NCBI GenBank assembly: GCA_036346275.1
Contig: CM070723.1
Coordinates: 29,394,176 to 29,458,175 of the forward strand
Origin: Otatea glauca
Lineage: Eukaryota; Streptophyta; Magnoliopsida; Poales; Poaceae
DNA length: 64,000 nt
Reading direction: 5' to 3'
Notes under the pieces: generated by a model
Told to the model about the DNA's origin: nothing
What the model saw: only the letters and a program-made list of their open reading frames with translations
Databases searched by the model: none
Program-made: the position numbers and the translations under genes
In this document: positions 9,608 to 21,299 of the stretch, piece by piece
How positions within the stretch are numbered: the stretch's first letter is position 1
How the letters are laid out: each line of letters begins with the position of its first letter

Positions 9608-12600
9608 TCACGAACATGAATCGTAAATTGCAATACATATAGCCCATTCGTTCACAACATACAAACACAAACATGCTTGACAATCGATTACACGTGCATA
9701 TATATCACATTGACATATACAATTAATATTGTTTCCATATGGACTAGTAGGGCGCTTGGGATCTCTAAACCTACCGTCCTCAGATATAACTTCTAACCAG
9801 TACCATTGGCATAAGTGATCTAAGTAAATTGTTGAGTGCTTTCTTTGTCTAAGCTCTTCTCGTGGATATTGATCATCGCAAAACATAAATGAGTGCATGA
9901 ATTTAAGTTTCAAAATTTGTATGTGAAAGGCTAAGTATGCATGTACATATACCTTAGGAAAAGGTGTGAGCGCGACCACAACCAACATGTGTTGCATGAC
10001 ATAGAAGCCACACAGTCATCGCTGCCACATTGATGACAACTGTGAAGAGAGAAAAGAAATTAACACGAAGATTAGATGTCAAAAAATTAAGCGTATATAT
10101 GCTAGGCACTTGTACAGTGAATTTCTTATACTCCAGTCTTGCCCTTTTTGTTATTGTGTGACCCTCCTTCATCGACATAGTCCGAGAAACCCCTACATAT
10201 ATTGGAGAGATGCCATTGAGTAAAAAAATATAGTTAAATTGAGAAAGTGTTAAGTTACGGTAATGTACTTACTACGCAAAGGACACTTGATCGCGTAGGC
10301 CATCGGTCTCTTCTTGATTGAGTTAAAAATATAGGCGTGTTTTCACTCGGAGCGAGGCGAGTAGAACAATGGTTGCTTATTAAATGGAATGTAGTGCAAG
10401 GAAATAAGTTCACATACGGTTTAAGTGCGTACAAGTAATTGAAGGGTTTGTACTACTTACTCGTCGTAATGCGTATTACAACGAAGTCCTTCGTCGACTC
10501 GGTATGCAATACCCTCTTGACGTAGCCGATAACAAACACGGATGTATCCTAGCCGTGGTCGCAGACACTAGCTCGGGTCAGCGAACCCAACTTGGTTTAG
10601 ATTCGTCACGGCTCATTGTCTCATTGCCACGCAACTCGTGTTGATATTAGAAAACATAATGCAAAATCCTATAAAAGTCGTCACTCATGTTGTATGGTGC
10701 GATACTCACAGCGTCCAAGATCGTAAAGTAGAAATATCGACGGCTTTTAATTGGTACACAAGCAGATCCTCAAAGCGGCAGGAATATCCCATTCTCGTCA
10801 CGGTGGAAATGTACCCTTTATACATCACATTGAAGTCAACTCGGCGCTCTTCCTCATTCACCTTATCAATATACCATCCATGGAGCTTGCGAGTCCACTG
10901 CCTAGACCATTTAGTTCGTTGGATGCAAGCGGGGGCTTTCCATGTCGTAGGCCTTAAAATCATAAGGGATGTGCGTGGCTGTCTTGACTTTTCTTTACGG
11001 GCGAAGGAGTCTTGAGGTGAGGGTAGTTGGCTTTTCAAGTACCTCAAGGGCTTTTGGCCTTTATCGACTTTGCCTTCTTGGCGGAAGGAGTCTCGAGAGG
11101 CCTCTTGTGGTTTCTGTTGGTGTCGTGCTTGTCCTTTTACACGTGAGCTCTGCACTCCGTGTAGGACTCATCACGGTGGTGGGAGCAGAATCGGAGCATG
11201 AGTAATCACAGTGCGGTAGGAACCTACAAAGCAGCGCATATTTAACTTATTGCGGTACTCTTTGGAATGGTAGAGAAGGCGCGGGGATTTTACCTTGACC
11301 GATCGACACCGTCGTGGGCCATGATGAGCGACATGAGTGCTTGCCCGAGAGTGCCGATATCTTCGTTGGGGAACTTCGAGCACATGTGATAAGAAGTGTT
11401 CGTGGGCGTAGTCCACTGCACCCTCATGTAGCCCTTCCCAAAGATGACCATGCACAATGTCGGTCTCCTTGCGGAAATGCAACCCGCGTGCGACCTCGAC
11501 AGAAATCCATCCTCCGTCGGGGTGGTGGTGGCACTTAGCGAGGGCACGCAAGATGTACGCAACTTGAGGAGAAACATTGTGGGAGTTACACTTGTAGATT
11601 TAATTTAGGAAAAATTAATTATTACCTTCAGATGGGGCTCGGTCTTATCATTTTTGGAACCACTGCTGCTAGGTCGGGGCACAAGCTTCTCTACAAGAGG
11701 TGAGGATTACAGCTCGACTGCAGGAGATCATCGCCATCATCTCAGACCTCAGGCGCTCCTCACGTGCCATCATCTCAGCCCTTATCTCATCTTCACGTGC
11801 CATCATCTCCCCCCTCATCTCATCCTTGATCTCCTCCCTCAGCTGCTCCTTGAGCGTCTCCTTGAGGCGCTCCGTGCGTGCCTCCCATGATCTTGATCTA
11901 GCACTCAAAATGTCATCTTGGAAGTAGGACTTCTTCGTATGCCCCGACCCTGCGCCGAGCACCCGACCCTTATGATCGGGCTTCCGATCGCAGACGGCGA
12001 GGATATCCTTCGACCCTTGGCTCTCGAAGGTCCCTGCTCTTTCGTGGCTTACCTCCTCCCGCAATAAGCGAGTGCAATTAGATCGAAATACAACAAGCTA
12101 GGCCAAGCGCAATGTACTAAGTCGGATGTCTTACGATGGCGAGAGGCGGCGTGCGTGATGGCGGGTTTGCGACTACAAGCTGCCCGTCAGGGGTTTTCTT
12201 TGTCCTCGCTAATACCCAGTTGCGTGCCCGTTCCTCACATATGTGGGAGTAAGGCATCGTCGTCCCGGAGTTCGCGCACTCCTCGGCTAGTCGCGCCCAC
12301 TCTGCCTTCTTCCCCTCATAGCCGCCTGTACCGAGGTGGTGCGGGTGCGTGTTGTGCCTCTGGATAGCGGTATTCCTCTCTCTTAGCTGCTCTGCCTCGG
12401 GCGTACCCTTCGTCGTCGTGAACTCCACCCAAACATCTGTAGTAATGTGACGGATACCTCTCGAATGGTGTACGACCTTTGATGCGTACTCACGCGTGCA
12501 TGAGGACCCTGAAGTGCCTCAAGGCCACACCCATCCTCTTCAAGGCGTACCGTCTCGCGTTGCGTTCATCTTCCTCCTCTATAATCCACTTGCCCTTAAC

Positions 12601-12897
12601 CTCATCCCACGATCGATTCTTACGCTCGTGGCGACTTCCTTCCTCAATCCTTAATCGTTATGGGCACTCTCTCTCACCAATTGACCGAGGAATGAGCAGT
12701 ATCGCCCCTTGTACTTGGGAGGGGCTGTGGGACCCCGTGGCATTGAAGTGGAGAACTGCGGTGTTCTCCTGTGGCCCCTTTGTTCGGTCCTCGGGCCTTC
12801 CTCACCTTACTCGGCCTCTCAACATTTGGAACTTGGCTCGGCCCTCGGGAGCACCTACTGCATGCAGCGAGGAGCCGATGCTCTCTAATTGTGACAT
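9608..12897 (-). pseudogene. CACTA second gene: Transposase_24-like with a C48/Ulp1-like end
   Basis: A candidate start is ATG 12897 (MSQLESIGSS). Then come, in broken frames, RRYALKRMG and HHLGTGGYEGKKAEW ... ARNWVLARTK (12640-12117), the signature of the plant Transposase_24 family, then GRVLGAGSGH and a charged coiled-coil with repeated EMMARE units (11930-11669). Further on, 10950-10706 has TTWKAPACIQRTKWSRQWTRKL and FEDLLVYQLKAVDIS, and 9986-10015 reads LCGFYVMQHM in one frame, which resembles the catalytic-Cys region of C48 (Ulp1/SUMO) peptidases found in some plant CACTA and MULE proteins. At least six frame breaks or introns separate these pieces. The C48 assignment is inference from short motifs; no catalytic His region could be read. 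Exon structure is unknown. Confidence 0.65.
11669..11935 (-). other. Coiled-coil repeat region of the CACTA second gene
   Basis: The frame contains repeated units of the type MMAREDEIRAEMMAREERL, preceded by KETLKEQLREEIKDEMRGE. The heptad-like spacing of Leu, Ile and Met with charged residues predicts a helical coiled coil, suited to dimerisation. The DNA shows matching repeats of about 33 bp around 11760-11815 (CGTGCCATCATCTC). Confidence 0.7.
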
Positions 12898-13081
12898 TTT
12901 GAGTTTTCTAATCGATAAGGTCATATATTTGACATGACAGAAAGCAATTAGTACCTATTTTGTGAACTTGACAATAAATCATGTAAAGCAATAGCTGAAT
13001 AGATAAGTAATAAGATGTAAGCTGTTCTAGCATATTTGAGAGAGTAACAAATGAGCGAATGATCTTCAAAAAAGTTTATCT

Positions 13082-13495
13082 GTGACCACCTAAATCGTAC
13101 AAGCGATAACCCTAATCTCTAAATAGGTATGGTCCTAATCCCATTCGAGGACATGTGGTTGAGCAAGTTCCTAAGCCGTTGTACAACTCGGAGAAAATTT
13201 GGTGACATCTCCCCACTGTTCTCCAGGTACACGTCTCGACAACAGGTCAAGAGGGGTGTATACCCGGAGAACACCGTAGGGAGATGGTAGCGAAATCTAC
13301 TCTGAAGGTATACAACAGCTCAGGAACTTGACCGAACCACATATCCTCGAACTGTCCAAAAAACGTGGACAATGAGAGGCTGCTTGCTTATGAATGTGCC
13401 GAAATGGCATATTCATAAACAAGTACTCTCGAGCGGGAGGCGTAGGTTACGCATTGCGAACTCTAACGTAGATCATATTATAGTAACAATAATAA
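13082..13495 (-). repeat. CACTA leader block, copy A (upstream of second gene)
   Basis: This block is highly similar, in the same orientation, to 20480-20893. Shared stretches include CCTAATCTCTAAATAGGT, CTAAGCCGTT, ACAACTCGGAGAAAATTTGG, ACACGTCTCGACAACAGGTC and ACGTGGACAAT. It contains an imperfect 19-bp inverted repeat at 13382-13424. It lies upstream of the second gene exactly as copy B lies upstream of TNP2. No protein domain is readable on either strand. Most likely a duplicated promoter or untranslated first exon; role not established. Confidence 0.85.
13382..13424. promoter_or_regulatory. Hairpin in leader copy A
   Basis: Left arm 13382-13400 and right arm 13406-13424 pair at 16 of 19 positions around a 5-base loop. 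One pair that is A-T in copy B is G-C here. Function is unknown; it could be a DNA cruciform, an RNA stem or a protein-binding dyad. Confidence 0.6.
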
Positions 13496-15519
13496 CATGT
13501 AGGTGATGAAAGCATGCATTGTGAAATGTTTGCAAAAGAATCACAAGCAAGTACATGTAAAGTGAACTGATATTTGAATCATTACGGAACATATATCCAT
13601 GTCAATATCAAAGGAGCATCTTGATGAACTTACACTAGAAAGTCCGAACAAGCGGGTCGTGGGTTTTCCTTTAGGCTATACTAGATGAGCTTGGCACCTT
13701 TCTTTAAAGTAATAATGACCTTGAAGATAAAACACAAAACATAAGTATCGTGATTAGTTGAGACATGTAGGAATTATTTTCACAATTTAACATACTACAA
13801 TGAGAATAAAACTACGACTCTTAAGTGAAATTTGCATATCAAGTGTTCAAAATTTTGTACGCTATTTTGGAATTTTCTGGCGATATCTAGCTGCATTGCT
13901 AAAGCTTGACGATAAATAACCCACAAATAGCAAAAGCAGATATATGGGATTCTGGTCAGCGAACAAAATGGCTTTGTCATGTAATTGTTTTGGTGTGTGA
14001 AGAAGCTGCGCACATAGTGCGACTAATGTACCATGTACCTTAGAAGCACCATGATCTCATTAAAACCAAGAACGATGATAGCAACAATTGCCCAAGGAGG
14101 AGGCGACCTACCATTAACACGCTGTGAGCTTCTTTGGAGAGCGATGAAAATTCAAGTCAAAGATAAGAAAATAAGACTACTGTTTCACCCACTAGGAAAA
14201 GATTAGTGCATCATAAGTGAAACTTCCACTAATGTTCATACTTTTTCTCGAATAGTGCCATCATCGAATCTGAGAATCATGCTCAAGATTCTTGTTAAAT
14301 TTCTTAGTAAAGAATACCCTTACTTGTGAAATTTTCTTGGATCAGTTTCATCTCATATTTTTGAGAATTTTATATATCATAGATACACGCTTACACTGAA
14401 ATTCTTTGTGGACAAAGAAAAATTTCAACAATCTACGGGTTGATGATTTTTAGGATGAAAACCAAAAAGCTAAAGATTTCACTCCATCATGTGCAAATCG
14501 GTTATTACGCATCTCGGCAAGTTTCGTCCAAGGAGCATTTAGGTTGGGATAACTCATGAGAGGACCCTACAGGAGTGCAATGTGACCCTTCTATATGTGT
14601 GGACACCAAAAGCTAAAACATGATGTTTGATTGCACTGTATTTGTTCAAAAGATGGCAATGATGGCGGGACCAAATATGGAAGATAATAACATAATGCAG
14701 ATTCTTTCCATTCGTTATGCACAGGATATAAATTTTTAGCTTTGGACTCACGAAAGTTCATACGAGGTTGGTTTGATCGTTTTGTGGAATCTATTACGTG
14801 TAGAGCTAATTTAGTTATCTTGCTTGAACATGTGACGATATAAATGCAAGTATCTTTGGAAATAATTATAACAAGGTTGCCAAGTACTAGTTTTAGATAA
14901 TTGGAGGCATCTCATAGAAATTTGAGACTTTTCAGCATTATGCTAGCTATTGCACAACTGAAAAGCTTTACTAGGACCGAGTAAATTGACCTAAAATGAA
15001 ACAAGAAAATTGTGATCTCTGCAATTTTGCTTGTTCCTTTTGTGAAGCCATGACGCTAAATAGACTGAGTCTTGATTATTGTGTGAAGCCATGACGCTAA
15101 GTAGCAACAATCAGTATAACCAATGTGTGTACTCCCTACTAACCACTAAGTGCTCCAAAATTGGAAGACGAGGAATGCAACTCTGTAAACATGGAGTACT
15201 TACAGAGGTAAACATCACAATTTCCTCCCATCGATGCAAATTAAAACCTCAACTGGGATGAACAAACTTGTAATTAAGCACCACATATGTTCTAAGAGTA
15301 CAAAATAGTATTACAATTCACCCCATTGACATATGGAAGGAAGGAAACTTTCCAAATTCTATCCAGAAATGCAGTCTCAAGAACCTAACCTAAGGCGCTC
15401 GCACAAAATTTATCGAGATACCACGATGACAACCTCAAACTGAAAGCGGGGCGCACAAGACATGGGAAAGCTATTACCGTCGGTAGTGGAGCTATTCGAG
15501 AATCGATCGGATCGCCTTA
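13496..15519. other. CACTA internal non-coding stretch
   Basis: A/T-rich DNA with short open frames only and no domain I recognise. A CACTAGGAAAAG at about 14190 resembles a CACTA-type terminus but has no partner that I can see. It probably holds intron, intergenic or captured DNA between the two CACTA transcription units. Confidence 0.5.
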
Positions 15520-15912
15520 GGTTTGGCCGGCGCTAGCATCGCGAGGAGGAGGAAGCCAGCAGCAGCGGCGGGCGTATCACGAGTGGGCGGCGGGCGAGGC
15601 GTCAGCGGGCGAGTGGGGCGCGGGCGAGGAGGCGTCGAGGCGAGTGGGGCGGCGGCGGTGGGCGGGCGTCGGGCGAAGCGGAGGGGCGGGCGATGGGCGG
15701 AGGTGCGGGCGGAGGTGCGTCGCGCGAGGCGATGGGCGTTAGGGTGGGGCGGCGGGAGGTCGAGCGCGGGCGTGGCGGGCGTCGCGACGGGGCAGGGTGG
15801 GCGGCGGAGGTCGGCGGCAGGGCGGCGGAGGCGCCGGGCGGGCGGAGGGGCGTGGCGGAGGGGCGTCGCGACGGGGCGCTGGGGTGGGGCGGGGCGGGGC
15901 GGGAGCTAGGGT
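15520..15912. other. Very GC-rich block inside CACTA
   Basis: Close to 80 percent G+C with strong strand skew (G-rich on plus) and dense CpG. Open frames in several phases give low-complexity Gly/Arg-rich or Pro/Ala/Arg-rich proteins with no domain, so I do not call a gene. GC-rich blocks of this kind often follow the subterminal repeats of grass CACTA elements and may come from a captured gene start. It lies immediately next to the repeat array at 15965-16495. Confidence 0.6.
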
Positions 15913-15964
15913 TAACTAAAGATGGCTGCGCGCGCGAATCGATCGGGTGCTTGCGGGAATAAAA

Positions 15965-16495
15965 TGGGGACGGAGTATTAGTATCGCTTTTTTTTCCCAG
16001 AAAACCGATACTATTATTAGTCATCAGTGTCATTTCACATAAAAAACCGACACTGATGTCTAATTATTAGTATCGCTTCACATAAAAAACTGACACGGAT
16101 GGTATTCATCAATATCGCTTCACCTAAAAAAACCAACACTGATGGTAGTCATTAGTATCGCTTTACATAAAAAAATCGACACTGATGTAAGTTATTAGTA
16201 TCGGTTTACATCAAAAACCGACACGGATATTTTCATATCCCTATCGCGTTTCTGAATAAAACTGACACTGATTCTCAATATCTATATCGGTTTTTTTTGT
16301 AAAAAAACCGACACTGATGTTAGTCATTAGTATCGCTTCACATAAAAAAACCGACACTGATGTTAGTCATTAGTATCGCTTCATATAAAAAAACCGACAC
16401 TGATGCTTCAATATCCGTATCGCTTTTTTAAAGAAAACTGATTCTGATAGATCATTATCCCAATCGGTTCTCAGTAAAAACCGACACGGATGTAG
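15965..16495. repeat. Internal CACTA-like subterminal array
   Basis: About ten units of TATCGCTT followed by a short A-rich spacer and ACCGACACTGATG, in one orientation, with unit spacing near 45-50 bp. The style is that of CACTA subterminal repeats, but the sequence differs from both outer arrays. The right edge (GATGTAGTTCATTGCACTG, about 16490-16508) is a plausible decayed match to the outer terminus GATGTACCATTCTGTAGTAGTG. Confidence 0.75.
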
Positions 16496-16508
16496 TTCAT
16501 TGCACTGT

Positions 16509-17018
16509 TGTCTATCCAGACAAACCATGAAGTCAAATTTTGAATTAGATCACAGAGTGAAAAACTTTTGCAAATATCATTGAATTATTTGAAATTTTCT
16601 AGAAATATACTTTGAGATACTACAAATCTTTTCAAAAGAATTTTGCAAAAAGAGTTAGCATTGGAAAAGATGCCAAAATTCACTTTCTACGCATGAATTT
16701 TCTGAAATAGTTGAAAACTCAAAACTTTCTCAAATGAAGTCAAGTTTTGAAAATTTCCAAAAATGATTTCATATAGCTTAGCCTCATTTCTGTGTCTCAG
16801 AATTATATAGATTGTACATCACAACGAGACTAGACATCGTCAAATGGAATTTTCTTTCACAACATATGTGGCACAAAGTGCATGCATACATAGAAATTGC
16901 ATTTCCATCAAAGCATCCAACAGCAACTCACAATGGATTTTTACTTTTAAAGCAATGCAAACTATTTCACGTACATAACACAACACTGAGATTAACAACA
17001 AACATTATAACAGTCCAT
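16509..17018. other. CACTA internal non-coding stretch 3' of TNP2
   Basis: A/T-rich DNA between the internal repeat array and the stop of the TNP2 gene. It would hold the 3' untranslated region of the minus-strand transposase. No gene or further repeat recognised. Confidence 0.5.
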
Positions 17019-20000
17019 TTATTTACAATACTGCCGTTCATGATGATCTACTCGCATGTAATTGGCTCCATGAGTGTCGTCATCCCCACTAAGACAGGCC
17101 CCATCTGCAAATGAAGGTATCTCATCGAATTGGTTATACTCTTCTTCATCTACAACATCTTCAACTCCTACGATCCGTCTCTTGCCATGAAGAACAACGT
17201 GCCACCTCGGATTGGACGGATCACGCACGTAGAAGACTTGAGTTGTTTGCTTCGCAAGGACGAATGGGTCATCTTTGTAGGCAAGTCTACTGAGATCCAC
17301 AATAGTAAAGCCTCTCTTGTCGACCTTCACTCCATGTGAAAGTCCTACCCACTTACATCGGAACAAGGGAACTTGGTATATTCCGTGTCGAGCTCCCAAA
17401 TTTCTTGATTAACCCATAGTAGGAGTTCATTGTTGTTGGGAGACTCTTTGCAGTGATGATAATCGGAGAAAGCATTTATGCTCACACCACTATTTTGGAC
17501 AGTACTCTTAGCATCTTGACTCTCGGTGTAAAAGGTGTAACCATTAATATCGTATCCTGCCCATGTCGTACATTAAATCTTGGTCCGTCGACCAACCATT
17601 TTACATTCTCACTAAAGGAGACCTCCGCTTTTCTTTGAACCATGTGAGAATCGATCATTGTGTTCTTGTGCGATGGAAAGCTCATCCATTTGTGGATTCT
17701 CTTCTGTAATATCAACTTATCTTTGCTCGATGTATGGGCGAACCTGCGCTTTGTTACGCAAGACTATCAAATGTGCCTTGCAATACATATCAAACCTCGG
17801 ACTCATTAGTTTGGACCCAACAGTTCCTTTGCGGCAAATGCGCCCTCATGGCGAGATCTGAGGCGCCAATTGCTTTTCTTCTACCTAGGTAGTCCACACG
17901 AACTCAATGACCTCTTGATCCATAACCTTCAATAATACTACCCTCGGGCTTTGACCGATTCCTCACGTAGGACTTTAAAATACCCATGTACCTCTCGAGC
18001 GGATACATGTAGCGTAGGAAAGGAGGTCCACATATCTTAATCTCTCGACAAGGTGAACAATAAGGTGGACCATTACGTCGAAGAGCGGCGGTGGGAAATG
18101 CATCTCAAGGCGACACGAGTCCGCACCACCTCACTCTGTAAGTTGTCTAGCACATCGGGTCAATAACTGCGGGAGATCGCATTGAAGAAAAAACACAACC
18201 GTGATTGCCAACTGACATCCTCTGGCGAGAATATTTTGGATTACAGCCCAGGAGCATTTGGGTCATCAAGACATGGCAGTCGTGGGACTTCATGCCCAAC
18301 AACTTCAAATCATCCATGGACACAAGCTTCTTAATGTTTGCGGAGTAGCCAGATGGAACTTTAATACCTTGGAGACATTTGCAGAGATCTTCTTTCTCCT
18401 TCTTGGGCGAGGTGTAGCATGCGGCGAGGATGTACGGACCTTTTCCATCCTCCTCTATCACTACAAGGCTTGGCCTGATTCCCATGTAGGCCATGTCATG
18501 ACGAGCATTTACACCATCCTTGGTCTTCCCAGGTATGTTCAGCAGGATGCCAACCAAATTATCGCAGACATTCTTCTCAACATGCATGACATCAATACAA
18601 TGTCGGACATCTAACTCCTTCGATGCGGTAAGTCCCAAAATATTGATCTCTTCTTCCAAATTGTCCTTAGACGAAGCAGTTCTGGCTCTTTCCATATTGA
18701 ACATCGATATCCTCTACCGTGAATATACTTGCCTTCCACTCATAGGTTGCGGTGCGAGCGGACTTCCTCTTTTCATCAAACTTGTCATCCATCTTACGGT
18801 ATCGATGACTTGAGGTAGAAACCTACGGTGACCCATATACAGTTTTCTTAGAATTCGGCACCATAGACTCTCGGTCTCCTCTTCACAAATAGGACACGCT
18901 TTGGCTCCTTTTGTCTCAGTAACCGCCAAATTACCAAGGGCCGGAAATCATTTATGGTGCAAAATACCATAGCCCGTAGGGTGAAATGCTCTCTTTATAC
19001 GCATCCCACACCACGACCCCTCATTCCACAATTTTACCAAGTCCTCGTCGGTGGTGCAAGGTATACATCAATATCATTTCCTTTGTTTGGGTCCGAGATT
19101 AGTAATGACATCATGATATACTTCCGCTTCATACATAACCAAGGAGGAGGTTGTAGATGCACAATAGAGCGGCAGTTTGTGACGACGACTCATGTTACCA
19201 AATGGATTCATTCGTCGGTACTCAACCCAAATCTTATATTCCTCATTTGGCACCAAACTACTCATGTTTCCAATCGATGTTTCTCCATTGAGCGAATCGC
19301 AGGTGTCTCGACTTGCCATCTTCCTTCCGAGACTCATAATGCCAGCGCAACAATTTTGCCTCTCGGGATTTGCAAACAACCGCTCAGACGGGGAATGATG
19401 GGCAAGTACCACAATACCTTGGCGGTGTACTGTAGTGACCTCTTCACCGTCGTTGCCCGACTCTTACGCTTCTTGTCGTTACACTTCTCCGTTTGTTTGT
19501 ACGGGGCACACATAAGCTGGACACACACGCAGCTCTCGATGTGCGTTACGGTACAAGATGCAATCATTCGGACATGCATGTATCCTTTCTATTTCCATTC
19601 CCATGGGACATAGTAGCTTCTTCGCTTCATAAATGCTTGTTGGCAACTCGTTTCCCTCTGGAAGCAGATCCGATAGAAGAACTAGAAGTGCATTGAAACT
19701 TGTATCATCCAGCGGTGTTTTGCCTTCAATTCGAACAATGCAAGGACCGAACTCAACTTGTTGTATTCTGCTTTGCAACCTGTGAACAGCGGTTTGGCAT
19801 CGTCTTCCATCAAGCTTTTAAACTTTTCAAACTCTCTTTCCGTGTAATTACCCTCCACATCCCGCAACATTTGCTCTAAATTCTCCTCCTCAAACATATC
19901 GGTGCAACTCATCATCCGGTTCCACCGTGTCTTCGTTGCATCTGGGAAGGTACTACTGTCTCCCGTGATGGATCCAACACGTGTAATTCCTCACGAAGCC

Positions 20001-20198
20001 ACGTCGAATCAGGTGGTCCTCGATTTGAGCTGAGTTGTTAAATCTTCTCAGATTGGTGCAATCAATGCAAGGACAGTATATGAAGTTTACACCCCTCCTC
20101 ACCCTGTCCTGTTCGGCAATTTTTTTGAACTCCTTAACACCCCTCTGAAATTCAGCACTCACACGACTTTTGTCATACATCCATTCCTTACGGTCCAT
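17019..20198 (-). pseudogene. CACTA TNP2-type transposase (TNPD), decayed
   Basis: Start chosen at ATG 20198 (MDRKEWMYDKSRVSAEF), directly preceded by TTGCAG, a likely splice acceptor. In order: a Transpos_assoc domain with CPCIDC and HLIRRGF...YTCWIHHG (20198-19953); a Transposase_21 core in several frames, with PLFTGCKAEYNKLS, LLPEGNELPTSIYEAKKLL, CPNDCILYR, NPFGNMS and CPICEEETES (19915-18714); then RHCIDVMHVEKNVCDNLVG and LVSMDDLKLLGMKSHDCHVLM (18704-18147); a DUF4218 block with HFPPPLFDVMVHLIVHLVE (about 18110-17900); and a DUF4216 block with VPLFRCKWV and PFVLAKQTTQVFYV (17399-17019). The domain order is complete for the family. At least seven frameshifts make it a pseudogene. The protein would cut and join the element ends. 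Confidence 0.9.
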
Positions 20199-20479
20199 CT
20201 GCAATTAAAATTCACACAATAAATTGAGGAAGAACTGGAGCAACAGCAAGCTAGCTAGTTATTTGAAATATTGAGACATCATTTCATTTAATATTACCTT
20301 TGCAAAATAGAGGACTGCAAGTTCCTGCAAGATATATAAAATGTGTTCTCCCAATCGATACCTAGATTCTTCTCTGGTTTAGAGCTTCCAATTCCCTAGA
20401 TAGGAGACATACATTTTTAACATCAACGTACAATGATATCAAACAATCTAATTATATAGTGCAGTAGCCTACAGATCTT

Positions 20480-20893
20480 TTGACTACAACGAAACAAAAC
20501 AAGGGTACCAACGATGACTCCTAATCTCTAAATAGGTTTGGTCCTAATCCCATTTGAGGATATGTGGTTCCGACAAGTTCCTAAGCCGTTTTACAACTCG
20601 GAGAAAATTTGGAAGACATCTCGCTATTCTCCATATACACGTCTCGACAACAGGTCAAGAGGGTGTGTATCCGAGAATACCAGGAGACGCTACGAAATCT
20701 CTACTCAGATTGTACAACACAACTTAGAACTTGCAAGCACATATCCTCAGCTAATCAAAAACGTGGACAATTGAGGCGCTTGCTTATAAATATGCCATTT
20801 CGTTCGGCATATTTATAAACAAGCATCCTCGAACGGAGGCGTGAGTTCCGCACCTAAACTCTAGCATTCATCGGTGACAACAATAATAATTCC
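20480..20893 (-). repeat. CACTA leader block, copy B (upstream of TNP2)
   Basis: Direct-repeat partner of 13082-13495. It lies 280 bases upstream of the TNP2 start, which has a splice-acceptor-like TTGCAG just before the ATG; this fits an untranslated first exon or promoter. It contains a near-perfect 19-bp inverted repeat at 20778-20824. Confidence 0.85.
20778..20824. promoter_or_regulatory. Hairpin in leader copy B
   Basis: Left arm 20778-20796 (GCTTGCTTATAAATATGCC) and right arm 20806-20824 pair at 18 of 19 positions around a 9-base loop. Both arms contain TATAAAT-like sequence. Copy A keeps the structure with one compensating base-pair change. Confidence 0.65.
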
Positions 20894-21299
20894 ATATTAA
20901 CATCAAAGCACTACAAATTAAGATAATTAAATACATGTGTGTACATGCTTGTGAAATAAAGGGTGTGAAATCTGATAGGACATACACAATACCAGTGCAA
21001 TCTAGACTTTCTTCGCGACATATCAAAATTACATAGTGCAAAATTAAAGGGGTTTGAAGGAATGCTCACATTTTGAAGAAAACCACAAATTATGCAAAAT
21101 GAGGGGAAATCTCCTCAAGTTAGGGCTTCAAATTAATCCTCTTAACACCCACCTTTGAGGATTTCAAATTTTCTCACCCAAGTATTGCTTCCAACCACAG
21201 AATATGAGCTATTTTTTCTGGTGGCGGCGGAGAAACCTCCTCGGAACAATAACGAGAGAGAAGAGTTCATTTCGGTGGTATAAATAACCTAACGGGCAC
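20894..21299. other. CACTA 5' region upstream of TNP2
   Basis: Non-coding DNA between the leader block and the right subterminal array. A TATAAATA at 21279-21286 reads TATTTATA on the minus strand and could be part of the TNP2 promoter. No other feature seen. Confidence 0.45.

Noticed and set aside
14185..14205. CACTAGGAAAAG as the left end of a nested CACTA
   Set aside because: No partner terminus or subterminal array on the expected side.
15485..15505. TACCGTCGGTAGTGG as a decayed CACTA terminus paired with 16490-16508
   Set aside because: Too few matching bases, and no 3-bp duplication.
15523..15909. Open frames in the GC-rich block that could be read as a Gly/Arg- or Pro-rich protein
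   Set aside because: Several phases on both strands are open because stop codons are rare at this GC content; there is no domain and the composition is low-complexity.
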